Source: Candidatus Tepidiaquacella proteinivora | GTDB taxonomy: Bacteria > Bacteroidota > Ignavibacteria > Tepidaquicellales > Tepidaquicellaceae | DNA length: 64,000 nucleotides | Reading direction: 5' to 3' | Assembly (NCBI GenBank): GCA_013348845.1 | Contig: CP054675.1 | Span: forward strand, 939,501-1,003,500 | Shown: one piece after another, positions 37,434-46,118 of the stretch | How positions within the stretch are numbered: the stretch's first letter is position 1 | How the letters are laid out: each line of letters opens with the position of its first letter | Translations under genes and position numbers: made by a program | The notes under the pieces: model-generated | The model's database searches: none | The model's input: the letters and a program-made list of their open reading frames with translations, nothing else | What the model was told of the DNA's origin: nothing

Positions 37434-37466
37434 AAAAAAACCATCCTTTGTTAAAGGAGGTTTTTT
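37434..37466 (-). terminator. Intrinsic terminator after rplI
   Basis: A GC-containing stem (CCTCCTTT / AAAGGATGG, one bulge, 3-nt loop) lies inside A/T arms and is followed by a T run on the minus strand (37434-37440). It closes the rpsF/ssb/rplI region before korA. Confidence 0.8.
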
Positions 37467-37524
37467 AAAATTTGTAATAATATTGTTTAATTATTTCAAT
37501 AGACAAAACGAATTTTCTCTTACT

Positions 37525-38016
37525 TTATTTCTTTTCCTGTTTTACTTTTGCTTCATCTTCTAAAAGCGTTTTCTCATCCTTTACCAATACTTTCAATTTT
37601 GCAATAATATTCGTGTGTAACTTAATATCGACAATATGCTCTCCAAGAGTCTTAATATGCTCATGTAATAAAATTTTTTTCTTATCAATATTTTTATAAC
37701 CTTTTTCTAAAAGTTTATCATAAATCATCTGAGAAGTAACTGAACCAAATAACTTATTTTCTTCACCAGCCTTCGCATAAATTTCTAAGACATCCCTTTC
37801 AATTTCAAGAGAAGTTTTCTTTGCAGCTTCAATTTCTCTATTCCTCTTTCTTTCCTGCTGGCGTTGTATTTCTTTGAAGGATTTTATATTTGCTGGAGTT
37901 GCTGCAATTGCTATACCTCTTGGAATCAGGAAATTTCTTGCGTAACCGTTTTTAACTTCTTTAATATCACCAGCATTACCAAGTTTTTCAAAATCTTGTT
38001 TTAAAATTATTTTCAT
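37525..38016 (-). CDS. rplI: Ribosomal protein L9
   Basis: A 163-residue L9. The N-terminal domain has MKIILKQDFEKLGNAGDIKE and GYARNFLIPRGIAIAAT; a long helix (residues 40-75, KEIQRQQERKRNREIEAAKK) links it to the C-terminal domain with AKAGEENKLFGSVTSQMI. It is about 15 residues longer than the E. coli protein because of a charged tail. Usually rpsR sits between ssb and rplI; here a hairpin occupies the 81-bp gap instead. Confidence 0.95.
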   Translation of the reverse strand: MKIILKQDFEKLGNAGDIKEVKNGYARNFLIPRGIAIAATPANIKSFKEIQRQQERKRNREIEAAKKTSLEIERDVLEIYAKAGEENKLFGSVTSQMIYDKLLEKGYKNIDKKKILLHEHIKTLGEHIVDIKLHTNIIAKLKVLVKDEKTLLEDEAKVKQEKK

Positions 38017-38044
38017 ATAAAATGATTAATAAAATTAGATAAAT

Positions 38045-38075
38045 AAAAATGTAAATGGATTATTATCCATTTACA
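38045..38075 (-). terminator. Terminator-like hairpin between ssb and rplI
   Basis: A perfect 11-bp stem (TGTAAATGGAT / ATCCATTTACA, 4-nt loop) is followed on the minus strand by TTTTTATTT. It would end or reduce ssb transcription, so rplI may need its own promoter. Confidence 0.7.
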
Positions 38076-38097
38076 AATAATATATTTGAAGAAAAGT

Positions 38098-38565
38098 TTA
38101 TTGTTCTGTATTTATATTAGTATCTTCAGGTGATAATAACTGGTCAAAATTATCATCAACAAAAGTAGTCGGTTCATCTTTATCTTCAGCCTGTTGATCT
38201 GCACTGCCAGAACCAGAGACTCTTCTATTTAAGAACTGAATTCTCCTTGCTTTAATTTCCACAATAGTCCTATTTGAACCATCTTCAGTCTTAAAAGTTC
38301 TGCTTTGCAATTCTCCGTCAACCAAAACTGCATTTCCTTTTTTCAACTTATCACGACAACTTTCAGCCAATCTGTTCCAAGCAACTATCCCAACATAACA
38401 GACATCTTCTTTCCATTCATCATTTTTGTCTCTAAATCTTCTATTACTCGCGATAGAGAAATTAACTACTGGTGTCCCATTAGTAGTTTGTCTAAATACA
38501 GGGTCTTTTGTTAAATTTCCTGCGATAATTACTGAATTTATTTCGGGCATCTTGTATTCAGCCAT
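38098..38565 (-). CDS. ssb: Single-stranded DNA-binding protein
   Basis: A 155-residue SSB. The OB-fold occupies residues 8-112: INSVIIAGNLTKDPVFRQT, FSIASNRRFRDKNDEWKED, WNRLAESCRDKLKKGNAVLV and a C-terminal KARRIQFL strand. The tail is Asp/Glu/Gln-rich but ends NTEQ rather than the usual DDDIPF-type tip that binds partner proteins. This could be a variant tip or a secondary paralog. It sits between rpsF and rplI as in many bacteria. Confidence 0.93.
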   Translation of the reverse strand: MAEYKMPEINSVIIAGNLTKDPVFRQTTNGTPVVNFSIASNRRFRDKNDEWKEDVCYVGIVAWNRLAESCRDKLKKGNAVLVDGELQSRTFKTEDGSNRTIVEIKARRIQFLNRRVSGSGSADQQAEDKDEPTTFVDDNFDQLLSPEDTNINTEQ

Positions 38566-38622
38566 ACGATTACCTCCGTATATTAATTAATATTTAAATT
38601 TATTAAAACAACAACTCTTATA

Positions 38623-39033
38623 TTATTCTGAAATTTCTTCATCAGAATTTTCGGCATTTTCATTAGCTTTTATAGTTTCTTCAATTTTATTCAATAATGC
38701 AGCACGTTTTTCAAGATAATTTTTCTTAGCATTTAATTCCTTCTTGGTCAAATAAATTGTTAAATATCTCAAAATACTTTCATCGAGTTTATATGCTCTT
38801 TCAAGTTTTTGTACAACATCATTTTTTGCTATAAACTCAAAGCATATATAATATCCATTCTGTTTCTTTTTAATCGGATAAGCAAGTCTTTTTCTTCCAA
38901 TCCTATCAATGTTTTTTATTTCTGCTTTTTGTTTCTTGAGAAGATTTTCATATTTTTTTATGATTTCTTCTACAGAATCATCTTCTAAATTACCATCAAC
39001 GATAATATAAGATTCGTAATCTCTGTTCATCAA
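38623..39033 (-). CDS. rpsF: Ribosomal protein S6
   Basis: A 136-residue S6 with RDYESYIIVDGNLEDDSVEE at the start, the RIGRKRLAYPIKKKQNGYYI segment and ESILRYLTIYL; a Glu-rich tail (ENAENSDEEISE) extends it. S6 pairs with S18 in the platform of the small subunit, so the absence of rpsR beside it is notable. It is followed by ssb after 57 bp. A tRNA-Leu lies upstream. Confidence 0.95.
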   Translation of the reverse strand: MMNRDYESYIIVDGNLEDDSVEEIIKKYENLLKKQKAEIKNIDRIGRKRLAYPIKKKQNGYYICFEFIAKNDVVQKLERAYKLDESILRYLTIYLTKKELNAKKNYLEKRAALLNKIEETIKANENAENSDEEISE

Positions 39034-39108
39034 CTATAAAATTTAATTTAAGTTATAAAAATATAATTATTTAAAAAAATAATCAAGTTCAAATATATTA
39101 TTCCATTG

Positions 39109-39191
39109 TGCGGGAAGTGGGACTTGAACCCACACGCCTTCGTGGCGCCACCCCCTCAAGATGGTGCGTCTGCCAGTTCCGCCATTCCCGC
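39109..39191 (-). tRNA. tRNA-Leu (anticodon GAG)
   Basis: A minus-strand cloverleaf: acceptor GCGGGAA pairs with TTCCCGC, anticodon stem CCATC/GGTGG with loop TTGAGGG (anticodon GAG), a long variable arm as expected for Leu, T arm with GTGGGTTCAAGTCCCAC, and discriminator A. No CCA is encoded. Confidence 0.95.
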
Positions 39192-39282
39192 AGAAAAACC
39201 TTGTAAAATTATAAAATAATTTTTTTTATTGCAATTCTTTTCAAAATTAAAAGTAGTTAATTTATACACTTTATACTTTTAA

Positions 39283-40218
39283 TTAAGCACGGAGTTTCTG
39301 AAGTTCTTTAAATAAATTTATTTCTTTTTGAGATAAATTTTCCGGTACTTTTATCTGAACAGTAAGATATAAATCTCCATAGATATTGGATTTTCCATAA
39401 TAAGGCATTCCAAGACCTTTTAATTTCAGGATTTTCCCTGATGATGTACTCTTAGAAATATCAATTTTCACTTTCCCTTTAAATGTATTAAATTCCACTT
39501 TACCACCAAGTACAGCAATATATAAATCAACATATATTTCCGCATAAAGGTCATTACCTTTCCTCTTAAAAACAGGATCATCAAGAACATTAATAGTAAT
39601 TAATAAATCCCCGGGCTGCATATCTCTTGATGTTTTTTCTCCTCTACCTTCAATTTTCAATATATGTCCTGATTCTATCCCTGGTTTTATTTTCAATTTA
39701 ATAGATTCATTACTAATTCTGAATATTCTCTCAGTACCAGTATAAGCTTCACGAAGAGTAATGTCAATTTGTGCTTTTAAATCAGAACCGCGTAAAGAAG
39801 ATGTTCTCTCAAATCCGCTTCTTCTTCGTCGTCCAAAAGTTCTGTCGCCAAAAAACATTTCAAAGAAATCTGAATATCCACTGCTATTAAAAAAGTCACC
39901 TAAATCACCTTCAAAAGTAAAACTCCTACCGCCCGTTTGATTGGCAAACTGAGACCAATCAAATCCTCCGGGTTCACCACCATATTGTTGATAGTATCTA
40001 TAACTTTCCCCCATCTGATCATACTTCTTTCTCTTTTCATCATCACTTAATACTTCGTATGCTTCGTTAATTTCTTTAAACTTTTCTTCCGCAGTCTTAT
40101 CACCTTTATTTTTGTCCGGGTGATATTTTAAAGCAAGTTTTCTGAATGCTTTTTTTATTTCCTCCTTTGATGCATCTTTTTTTACACCAAGAATTTTATA
40201 ATAATCTTTATACTCCAT
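39283..40218 (-). CDS. cbpA: DnaJ-family co-chaperone, CbpA type
   Basis: A 311-residue DnaJ-like protein. The N-terminal J-domain has [19 protein letters not shown] and HPD at 33-35. A Gly/Phe-rich region (about 75-130; [19 protein letters not shown]) follows and then two DnaJ C-terminal beta domains, but there is no CxxCxGxG zinc finger. That makes it a type II (CbpA-like) J-protein that stimulates DnaK and binds unfolded chains. No DnaK or GrpE gene is near. It is upstream of tRNA-Leu on the same strand, with its own promoter likely in the 168-bp gap before the divergent gene at 40387. Confidence 0.9.
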   Translation of the reverse strand: MEYKDYYKILGVKKDASKEEIKKAFRKLALKYHPDKNKGDKTAEEKFKEINEAYEVLSDDEKRKKYDQMGESYRYYQQYGGEPGGFDWSQFANQTGGRSFTFEGDLGDFFNSSGYSDFFEMFFGDRTFGRRRRSGFERTSSLRGSDLKAQIDITLREAYTGTERIFRISNESIKLKIKPGIESGHILKIEGRGEKTSRDMQPGDLLITINVLDDPVFKRKGNDLYAEIYVDLYIAVLGGKVEFNTFKGKVKIDISKSTSSGKILKLKGLGMPYYGKSNIYGDLYLTVQIKVPENLSQKEINLFKELQKLRA

Positions 40219-40386
40219 TATATTAAGATGAATTTTATAAATTTAAAGTTTTTAAATTTGATATTAAATTTAAATTCAAGTTATTAAAAATAAAAAATTA
40301 AAAAAAATAAAATAAAAAAATTTTTAAAAAACAATTGATTATTATTTAATTCATATTTAAATTATATATAAATAAAAGAAATCAAA

Positions 40387-41475
40387 ATGATAAATCTAAA
40401 AGTATTAAAGTATCTCCAGTCAATCAACAATTACCCATGTGTTTCAATCTTAATGCCTACTCATAAACATTTTCCAGAGAATAAGCAAGACCCGTTAAGA
40501 TTGAAAAACCTGATAAATATTGCTACCAAAAGATTGAATGAAGAATTTGATAAAGATGAAGTAAAAACAATTTTAGATAAGATTAATGAGATTCATCAAA
40601 GCATCGATTTTAAAAGTTTACTTGATGGGCTGGCAATTTTTGTAAATAAGGATAAAGCGATTAAATTTTATCTCCCTTTTCCTGTAAAGGAACGAGTAAT
40701 AATAGATCCGACATTTGCTACAAGAGATCTTGTTTTTGCAATGAACAGAAGTGAGCCGTTTTGGTTAGTTGTTATTAGTGACAAAATTACAAAACTATTC
40801 CTTGGAATTCGTGATAATATAATTGAATACAATGAGAATAGCTTCCCTTTCACAAATATATATTATGAGACTAAGTCTTCACTAACAACAGAAAGCCATC
40901 GAAATGACAGACAAACAGACAATATAGAAAGAATAAGAAAATATTTAAGAGAGATTGATTCAAAGCTCAAAAGTATTAACACAGAAAATTACTCATTAGT
41001 AATTACAGGAACAGAAAGAACGCTCAGTTTATTCAATGAAATATCATCACAAAAGGAACTTATATTAACAGGAATCAATGGTAATTATGAGTTTGAATCA
41101 GCTCATGAATTATCAAAAATAGTATGGCCCGTAGTTAAAAGTGAAAGAGCTAAAAAAAGAGATGAAGTTCTAAAAGAAATTGAAGACGCATTCGGGAAAA
41201 AGAAACTTGCAACGGGAATTGATGAGGTTTGGAAACTTGCAAATGAAGGCAGAGGTAGATTATTAATTGTGGAACTAAATTATCAATATCCAGCAAGAGT
41301 ATCAGACGACCAATTACATTTAATTCCTGTAGAAATTGCGCCCGGAAAAGAAATTATTGATGATATTGTAGATGACATAATAGAGCAAGTTATAAACACA
41401 GGCGGAAGAGTTGTTTTTGTTAATAATGGAAAACTTGATAAATATGGACACATAGTGATGATCTTACGATACTAA
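40387..41475 (+). CDS. BaeRF3-like bacterial archaeo-eukaryotic release-factor-fold protein
   Basis: A 362-residue protein whose N-terminus matches the BaeRF family 3 pattern: CVSILMPTHKHFPENKQDP then a short helix LRLKNLINIATKRL. It has the eRF1/Pelota-like central part (LVITGTERTLSLFNEISS) and a C-terminal eL30-like domain with GGRVVFVNNGKLDKYGHI. The family was defined by homology; members are suspected to act on ribosomes or tRNA, and their cellular role is not established. No GGQ hydrolysis motif is visible here. Four bases separate it from the esterase gene downstream, so the two may be co-transcribed. No homolog of a toxin or phage gene adjoins. Confidence 0.78.
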   Translation: MINLKVLKYLQSINNYPCVSILMPTHKHFPENKQDPLRLKNLINIATKRLNEEFDKDEVKTILDKINEIHQSIDFKSLLDGLAIFVNKDKAIKFYLPFPVKERVIIDPTFATRDLVFAMNRSEPFWLVVISDKITKLFLGIRDNIIEYNENSFPFTNIYYETKSSLTTESHRNDRQTDNIERIRKYLREIDSKLKSINTENYSLVITGTERTLSLFNEISSQKELILTGINGNYEFESAHELSKIVWPVVKSERAKKRDEVLKEIEDAFGKKKLATGIDEVWKLANEGRGRLLIVELNYQYPARVSDDQLHLIPVEIAPGKEIIDDIVDDIIEQVINTGGRVVFVNNGKLDKYGHIVMILRY

Positions 41476-41478
41476 AGA

Positions 41479-42801
41479 ATGATTATACAAAAAAAATATT
41501 TTTTCCTGTTTTTTTATCTTCTTTTAATACAGGAAATTTTACCTCAACAATATTGTATCCCGGGCAGATTTGACACAAACTATATATTCAGTTTCAATGA
41601 TATTGATACATTAGGAGATATTGTTTATGGACAGAATATTAACTGGCTCGGACAAACAATAAATCTTGATGCTATCATTGCATATCCAAAATTTTCAATT
41701 GACACACTAAATAAAAGACCCTTTATACTTTTAATCCACGGCGGAGGATATTACTTCGGAGATAAATATATTCTTAAACCTGTAATAATTGATTTTGCTC
41801 TAAAAGGATATGTGTGTGCTTCAATTTCTTATAGGTTAGGATGGAATACGGGGGGAAATCCATTTGATTGTAATGGTGACGGTTATTCATTAGTAAAAGC
41901 TATTTACAGGTCAATGCAGGATGCCAAAGCTGCTTTCAGATTTTTTGCAGCAAATGCAAATCAATATAAAATTGATACTTCATATATGTTTGTTGGTGGG
42001 ATAAGTGCTGGTGCTGTTACAAGTTTACTCATATCTTTTGTTACACAAGAAGAAATCAATAGTTATTTCCCAAACCTTGTAAATGAACTCGGTTATTTAG
42101 ATTCATCGACTAATAATTATAAAACAAATTTCAGATTAAAATCAGTAATAAGTTCATCCGGAGGGATTTTAGATACTTCACTTATAAATTATTCAGAAGC
42201 GATTCCGGTTTTGATGTTTCACGGTACTGCAGATAACAATGTTCCCTATGGGACAGGTTATGCCTACTCCTGCCCAAATTATATTCTAACACAAGGTTCA
42301 CAGGAAATCACAAAGAGGTTAAGAAATTTAATACTGCCATTTGAATTGAATTATGTACCTGGCGGAGGCCATGAGAACTTTTATCCAATCGATTATACTT
42401 TAAAAAGAACAAGCTTATTCCTGAAACGAACATTATGTAACCAAGGCCGTCAAATAATAATTGAAAACTATACAATAATATTAGATACGAACTTAGGTTA
42501 TATACCTTATGTAAAAAAGATTTCCAGCATATCAGAAAAGAATTACTTTTTACATCAAAATTATCCAAATCCATTTAATTCAGTTACAAATATTGAATAC
42601 TCCATTCCTGAAAATACAGAAGTGAAAATAAAAATCTATGATGTTTTAGGAAGAACAATCAAAACCCTTGTAAATGAATTCCAATCTGTCGGGAAATACA
42701 GAATATTATTTAATGCAGATGAACTTTCGAGCGGGATTTATTTATACGAATTTTCAACAGAAGACTTCAGAGATGTAAAACCAATGGTTTTGATAAAATG
42801 A
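41479..42801 (+). CDS. Secreted alpha/beta-hydrolase (esterase-like) with T9SS sorting domain
   Basis: A 440-residue secreted enzyme. A short signal peptide (MIIQKKYFFLFFYLLL..., ending LPQQ) precedes an alpha/beta-hydrolase domain. The oxyanion-hole motif is HGGGYYFG near residue 90, the nucleophile Ser176 lies in GISAGA, the likely acid is Asp252 in HGTADNNVPYG and the base His298 in GGGHENF. The C-terminal 80 residues are a T9SS sorting domain: HQNYPNPFNSVT, YDVLGRTIKTL, LSSGIYLYEF, PMVLIK. It is likely a surface or released esterase, such as a carboxylesterase or sugar-ester deacetylase; the substrate is unknown. It starts 3 bp after the BaeRF3-like gene. Confidence 0.86.
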   Translation: MIIQKKYFFLFFYLLLIQEILPQQYCIPGRFDTNYIFSFNDIDTLGDIVYGQNINWLGQTINLDAIIAYPKFSIDTLNKRPFILLIHGGGYYFGDKYILKPVIIDFALKGYVCASISYRLGWNTGGNPFDCNGDGYSLVKAIYRSMQDAKAAFRFFAANANQYKIDTSYMFVGGISAGAVTSLLISFVTQEEINSYFPNLVNELGYLDSSTNNYKTNFRLKSVISSSGGILDTSLINYSEAIPVLMFHGTADNNVPYGTGYAYSCPNYILTQGSQEITKRLRNLILPFELNYVPGGGHENFYPIDYTLKRTSLFLKRTLCNQGRQIIIENYTIILDTNLGYIPYVKKISSISEKNYFLHQNYPNPFNSVTNIEYSIPENTEVKIKIYDVLGRTIKTLVNEFQSVGKYRILFNADELSSGIYLYEFSTEDFRDVKPMVLIK

Positions 42802-42859
42802 ATAATTTATTTTTTTTATCTTTTAATTTTCAGATATAATAATTATCATCAACAATACA

Positions 42860-42931
42860 GCCCCGTTAGGCTAATGGATAAACCAGCAGATTCCGGTTCT
42901 GCTTTTAGAGGTTCGAATCCTCTACGGGGCA
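42860..42931 (+). tRNA. tRNA-Arg (anticodon CCG)
   Basis: A plus-strand cloverleaf: acceptor GCCCCGT pairs with ACGGGGC, anticodon stem GCAGA/TCTGC with loop TTCCGGT (anticodon CCG), T arm AGAGGTTCGAATCCTCT and discriminator A. It reads CGG codons. It is nearly identical to the tRNA-Arg at 55842. Confidence 0.95.
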
Positions 42932-42949
42932 CGAATAAAATAAATTATT

Positions 42950-43450
42950 ATGAAAATAAAAGACACATTCATTAGTGAATTAGAGGAAGAATCCAAATCC
43001 ACTCAAAAGATGCTGGAAATAATACCAGAAGAAAAATTAATGTGGCAGCCACACGAAAAATCTATGACGTTGTGCAGACTTGCAACTCACATTGCTGAAT
43101 TACCCGGCTGGATTTCTTCAATAATAGAACATGATGAACTTGATTTCGGTAAAGAAAATTATAAAGCCCCGATAGTAAAAACCAATTCAGAGCTTTTAGA
43201 CATTTTTAATCAAAATTATAATAGGGCTATGAAATCATTAAAGGAAACGGATGATGAAGTTTTTATGAAGAACTGGACATTGAGAAAAAATGAAACTATA
43301 TATTTTACTTTACCTAAAATTGTATGTTTACGTTCATTCTGTTTGAACCACCTGTACCATCATAGAGGTCAACTAACTGTCTATTTAAGATTGCTGAACA
43401 TTCCTATTCCAAATTCTTATGGTCCTACTGCAGATAATCCAATAATGTAA
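42950..43450 (+). CDS. DinB-family metal-binding protein
   Basis: A 166-residue DinB-like four-helix protein. Conserved motifs are LCRLATHIAELPGW (a metal-ligand His) and the C-terminal NHLYHHRGQLTVYLRL (two His). DinB/YfiT proteins bind a divalent metal; some are thiol transferases or act on damage-linked substrates. Function here is not predicted. The gene starts 18 bp after the tRNA-Arg on the same strand, so they may share a transcript. No signal peptide. Confidence 0.82.
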   Translation: MKIKDTFISELEEESKSTQKMLEIIPEEKLMWQPHEKSMTLCRLATHIAELPGWISSIIEHDELDFGKENYKAPIVKTNSELLDIFNQNYNRAMKSLKETDDEVFMKNWTLRKNETIYFTLPKIVCLRSFCLNHLYHHRGQLTVYLRLLNIPIPNSYGPTADNPIM

Positions 43451-43594
43451 AATTAAAACAAACAGATTCAACATTAAATAAGATAAAGTTAACAAAGACA
43501 AATTTATTTGCTCCGGTTATTGTCTGATTTAAAATTCTCTTAACGATTTAATAATCATTTAAATAAATTTAAATTATCATTATCTTAAAAGTAT

Positions 43595-46030
43595 ATGAAA
43601 AAAATTTTTTTATATATTATATTATTTTGTGCAACAGCAGCAGGACAAGAAATTTATAATATAAAATCTGCTCTTGATAATGTTAATGAAGAAGTAAAAA
43701 GCAAAAATTCTTATAATAGAGAAAAATGGTTCTATGAACAAAGGATATACCCTTTAGGATTTATTCCAAAAAATGCATATTTAAATGCATATCAAAAAAA
43801 ACTCGAATTAAGATTTAGCAAAGGATATTATTTAAGTAATTATAATTGGGTTAATATCGGACCCACGCCGGGATTTAATCAGAATTATGGAAATGTCTCC
43901 TCAAGAATTCTATCAGTCAAGTATGACCCAAATAATCCACAAATAATTTATTTAGGAGCTGCATATGGAGGTGTATGGAAAACGACTAATGGTGGAGAAA
44001 GTTGGTTCCCAAAAACCGATTTTGAAATTTCACTTTCATCAGGCGCTATTGCTATAGATCCTAATAACACAAATATTATTTATTACGGAACTGGTGAAGC
44101 AACATATTCAGGTGTATCTTATTTCGGGAGAGGATTATTAAAATCCACAGATGGTGGTGAAACATGGGTAAATTACAGAGCTGGGCTTCCAGATATGACT
44201 TATTTTTCAAGGTTGGTTATAGTTCCTAATAAATCCAATGTTTTATTCGCAGCACTTGGAATCGCTGGCTTATATAAGAGTACTAATTCAGGAGAAAGCT
44301 GGTTTCAGGTTATATCGGGCAGATGTGACGATATTGTCTTTTCCCCGGATGGAAATAAGGCATACATAATAGGACAGGGATGCGGATACAGGATATCAAC
44401 AAATGGAGGAGAAAGTTTTGTTACATATGAAGTTTTTACACTTGGTTCAAGAAACCATCTGGCAATTTGTAAAAGTTCTCCAAATATATTATATGCTTCT
44501 TTATATATCGGTAGTGATGTATATGTTTATAAATCAACAAACGGAGGATATAATTACTCTCTCCTACAAAATACATTTACCGGCACAAATCAGGCATGGT
44601 ATGATTTTTATATACACGTTAATCCTTTCGACCCAAATTATGCTTACGTTGGATTAATAGATTTATGGAGAACTACAAACGGAAGGGATTTTTATAAAAT
44701 TACAAATACTTCATCAGGACCAGTTCATGTAGATCATCACAATATGGAATTTCATCCTAATGATCCTAATAAATTAATAGCCGCAACAGATGGAGGATTA
44801 TATTATTCAACAAACAGAGGAACAAACTGGATAAATCTTAATGCGACTCAGACATTAACACAATTTTACAGGATATCATCAGATCCTGAGAATTCAAATC
44901 ATTTAATCGGTGGTACACAGGATAATGGTACACAAAGAACTATCGGTGACTTGAGGTGGAATGTAGTATTTGGAGGTGATGGCGGTGAAGTTTGTTTTCA
45001 TATAAAAAACACAAAGAATATACTTGGTGAATATCAGTTTAACGATATAATGCGTTCAGAAGATGGTGGAATAACCTGGGTACCATCAACAAACGGATTA
45101 TCAGGAAATGCTGCCTGGATTGCCCCGATTGTTTGTCATCCTGATTCTGCAAATATATTTTATACTGCGAGAAATAGAATTTTTAAATCATACAATAAAG
45201 GAGCAACCTGGTCACCAATTTCTTCAGGGACTTATGGGACAATACAAGAAATGGCTATATCAAAATCAAACCCGAATATAATTTACGCTTCAGCAGGTTC
45301 AGTTTTATTTAAATCTACTGATTGTGGCTATACTTTCAAAAATGTAATTACAAATCTACCAGATAGAATAATAACGAGTATCAGCATTCATCCTGATTCA
45401 TCAGATGTAATTCTATTAACATACAGTGGTTTTAATACAAGCCATATTTTAAAATCTTCAAATGGTGGAAATAACTGGGTTAATCTCACTTCGGATTTAC
45501 CTGATATACCCGTAAACGATGGGATGTTTTACTACCCTGGTTATTCAACAGGCATTTTACTCGTAGCCACTGATATCGGTGTATTTATTTCTGAGAATTA
45601 CGGGGCAAACTGGATTGAGTTAGCAAACGGTCTCCCCAATACAGTATCTATACATTTAGATTACAATCCTGCATCAAAAAAAATCCGTGTCGGAACTCAT
45701 GGAAGAGGTGTATGGGAATTTAACGGCAATTTAATTGGCATTATAAACCAATATTCTTCAAATGCAGACAATTACGATTTACTTCAAAATTATCCGAATC
45801 CATTCAATGAAGAAACAATAATAAGTTTTCAAATTAAAGAAAAACAATTTGTAAAACTCACAATTTATGACATTCTTGGGAATGAAAAACTCACCCTAAT
45901 AAACAAATTATTAGAAGCAGGAAAATACAAAGTTAGTTTTAATGGAGTTAATTTTCCGAGCGGAATATATTTCTATAAAATCCAGACAGCAAAATTCTCT
46001 GCAACACGACAAATGATTTTAATAAAATAA
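43595..46030 (+). CDS. T9SS-sorted Asp-box beta-propeller protein
   Basis: An 811-residue secreted protein. A signal peptide (about 1-18, ending TAAGQ) is followed by propeller blades with about eleven Asp-box motifs (S/T-x-N/D-x-G-x-x-W/F), for example TTNGGESWFP, STDGGETWVN, STNSGESWFQ, STNRGTNWIN, SEDGGITWVP, SYNKGATWSP and SSNGGNNWVN. The C-terminal 80 residues are a T9SS sorting domain (LQNYPNPFNEET, YDILGNEKLTL, FPSGIYFYKI, QMILIK). The fold resembles Vps10/sortilin and family-74 xyloglucanase-like propellers, but no catalytic Asp pair was identified. Probably an extracellular adhesin, sensor of surface sugars or enzyme. It stands alone on the plus strand. Confidence 0.85.
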   Translation: MKKIFLYIILFCATAAGQEIYNIKSALDNVNEEVKSKNSYNREKWFYEQRIYPLGFIPKNAYLNAYQKKLELRFSKGYYLSNYNWVNIGPTPGFNQNYGNVSSRILSVKYDPNNPQIIYLGAAYGGVWKTTNGGESWFPKTDFEISLSSGAIAIDPNNTNIIYYGTGEATYSGVSYFGRGLLKSTDGGETWVNYRAGLPDMTYFSRLVIVPNKSNVLFAALGIAGLYKSTNSGESWFQVISGRCDDIVFSPDGNKAYIIGQGCGYRISTNGGESFVTYEVFTLGSRNHLAICKSSPNILYASLYIGSDVYVYKSTNGGYNYSLLQNTFTGTNQAWYDFYIHVNPFDPNYAYVGLIDLWRTTNGRDFYKITNTSSGPVHVDHHNMEFHPNDPNKLIAATDGGLYYSTNRGTNWINLNATQTLTQFYRISSDPENSNHLIGGTQDNGTQRTIGDLRWNVVFGGDGGEVCFHIKNTKNILGEYQFNDIMRSEDGGITWVPSTNGLSGNAAWIAPIVCHPDSANIFYTARNRIFKSYNKGATWSPISSGTYGTIQEMAISKSNPNIIYASAGSVLFKSTDCGYTFKNVITNLPDRIITSISIHPDSSDVILLTYSGFNTSHILKSSNGGNNWVNLTSDLPDIPVNDGMFYYPGYSTGILLVATDIGVFISENYGANWIELANGLPNTVSIHLDYNPASKKIRVGTHGRGVWEFNGNLIGIINQYSSNADNYDLLQNYPNPFNEETIISFQIKEKQFVKLTIYDILGNEKLTLINKLLEAGKYKVSFNGVNFPSGIYFYKIQTAKFSATRQMILIK

Positions 46031-46118
46031 AATTTTACATTTATTTTTTCTATGTTAATCTATAGATTTGTATCTGTTTTGTATTGCTCGGGAACCAATA
46101 TAAAATAATAACACAAAT

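Noticed and set aside
46063-46070. TAGATTTG upstream of the histidine kinase, resembling a Bacteroidota -7 promoter element
   Set aside because: No matching -33 element at proper spacing, and the motif is common by chance in AT-rich DNA.
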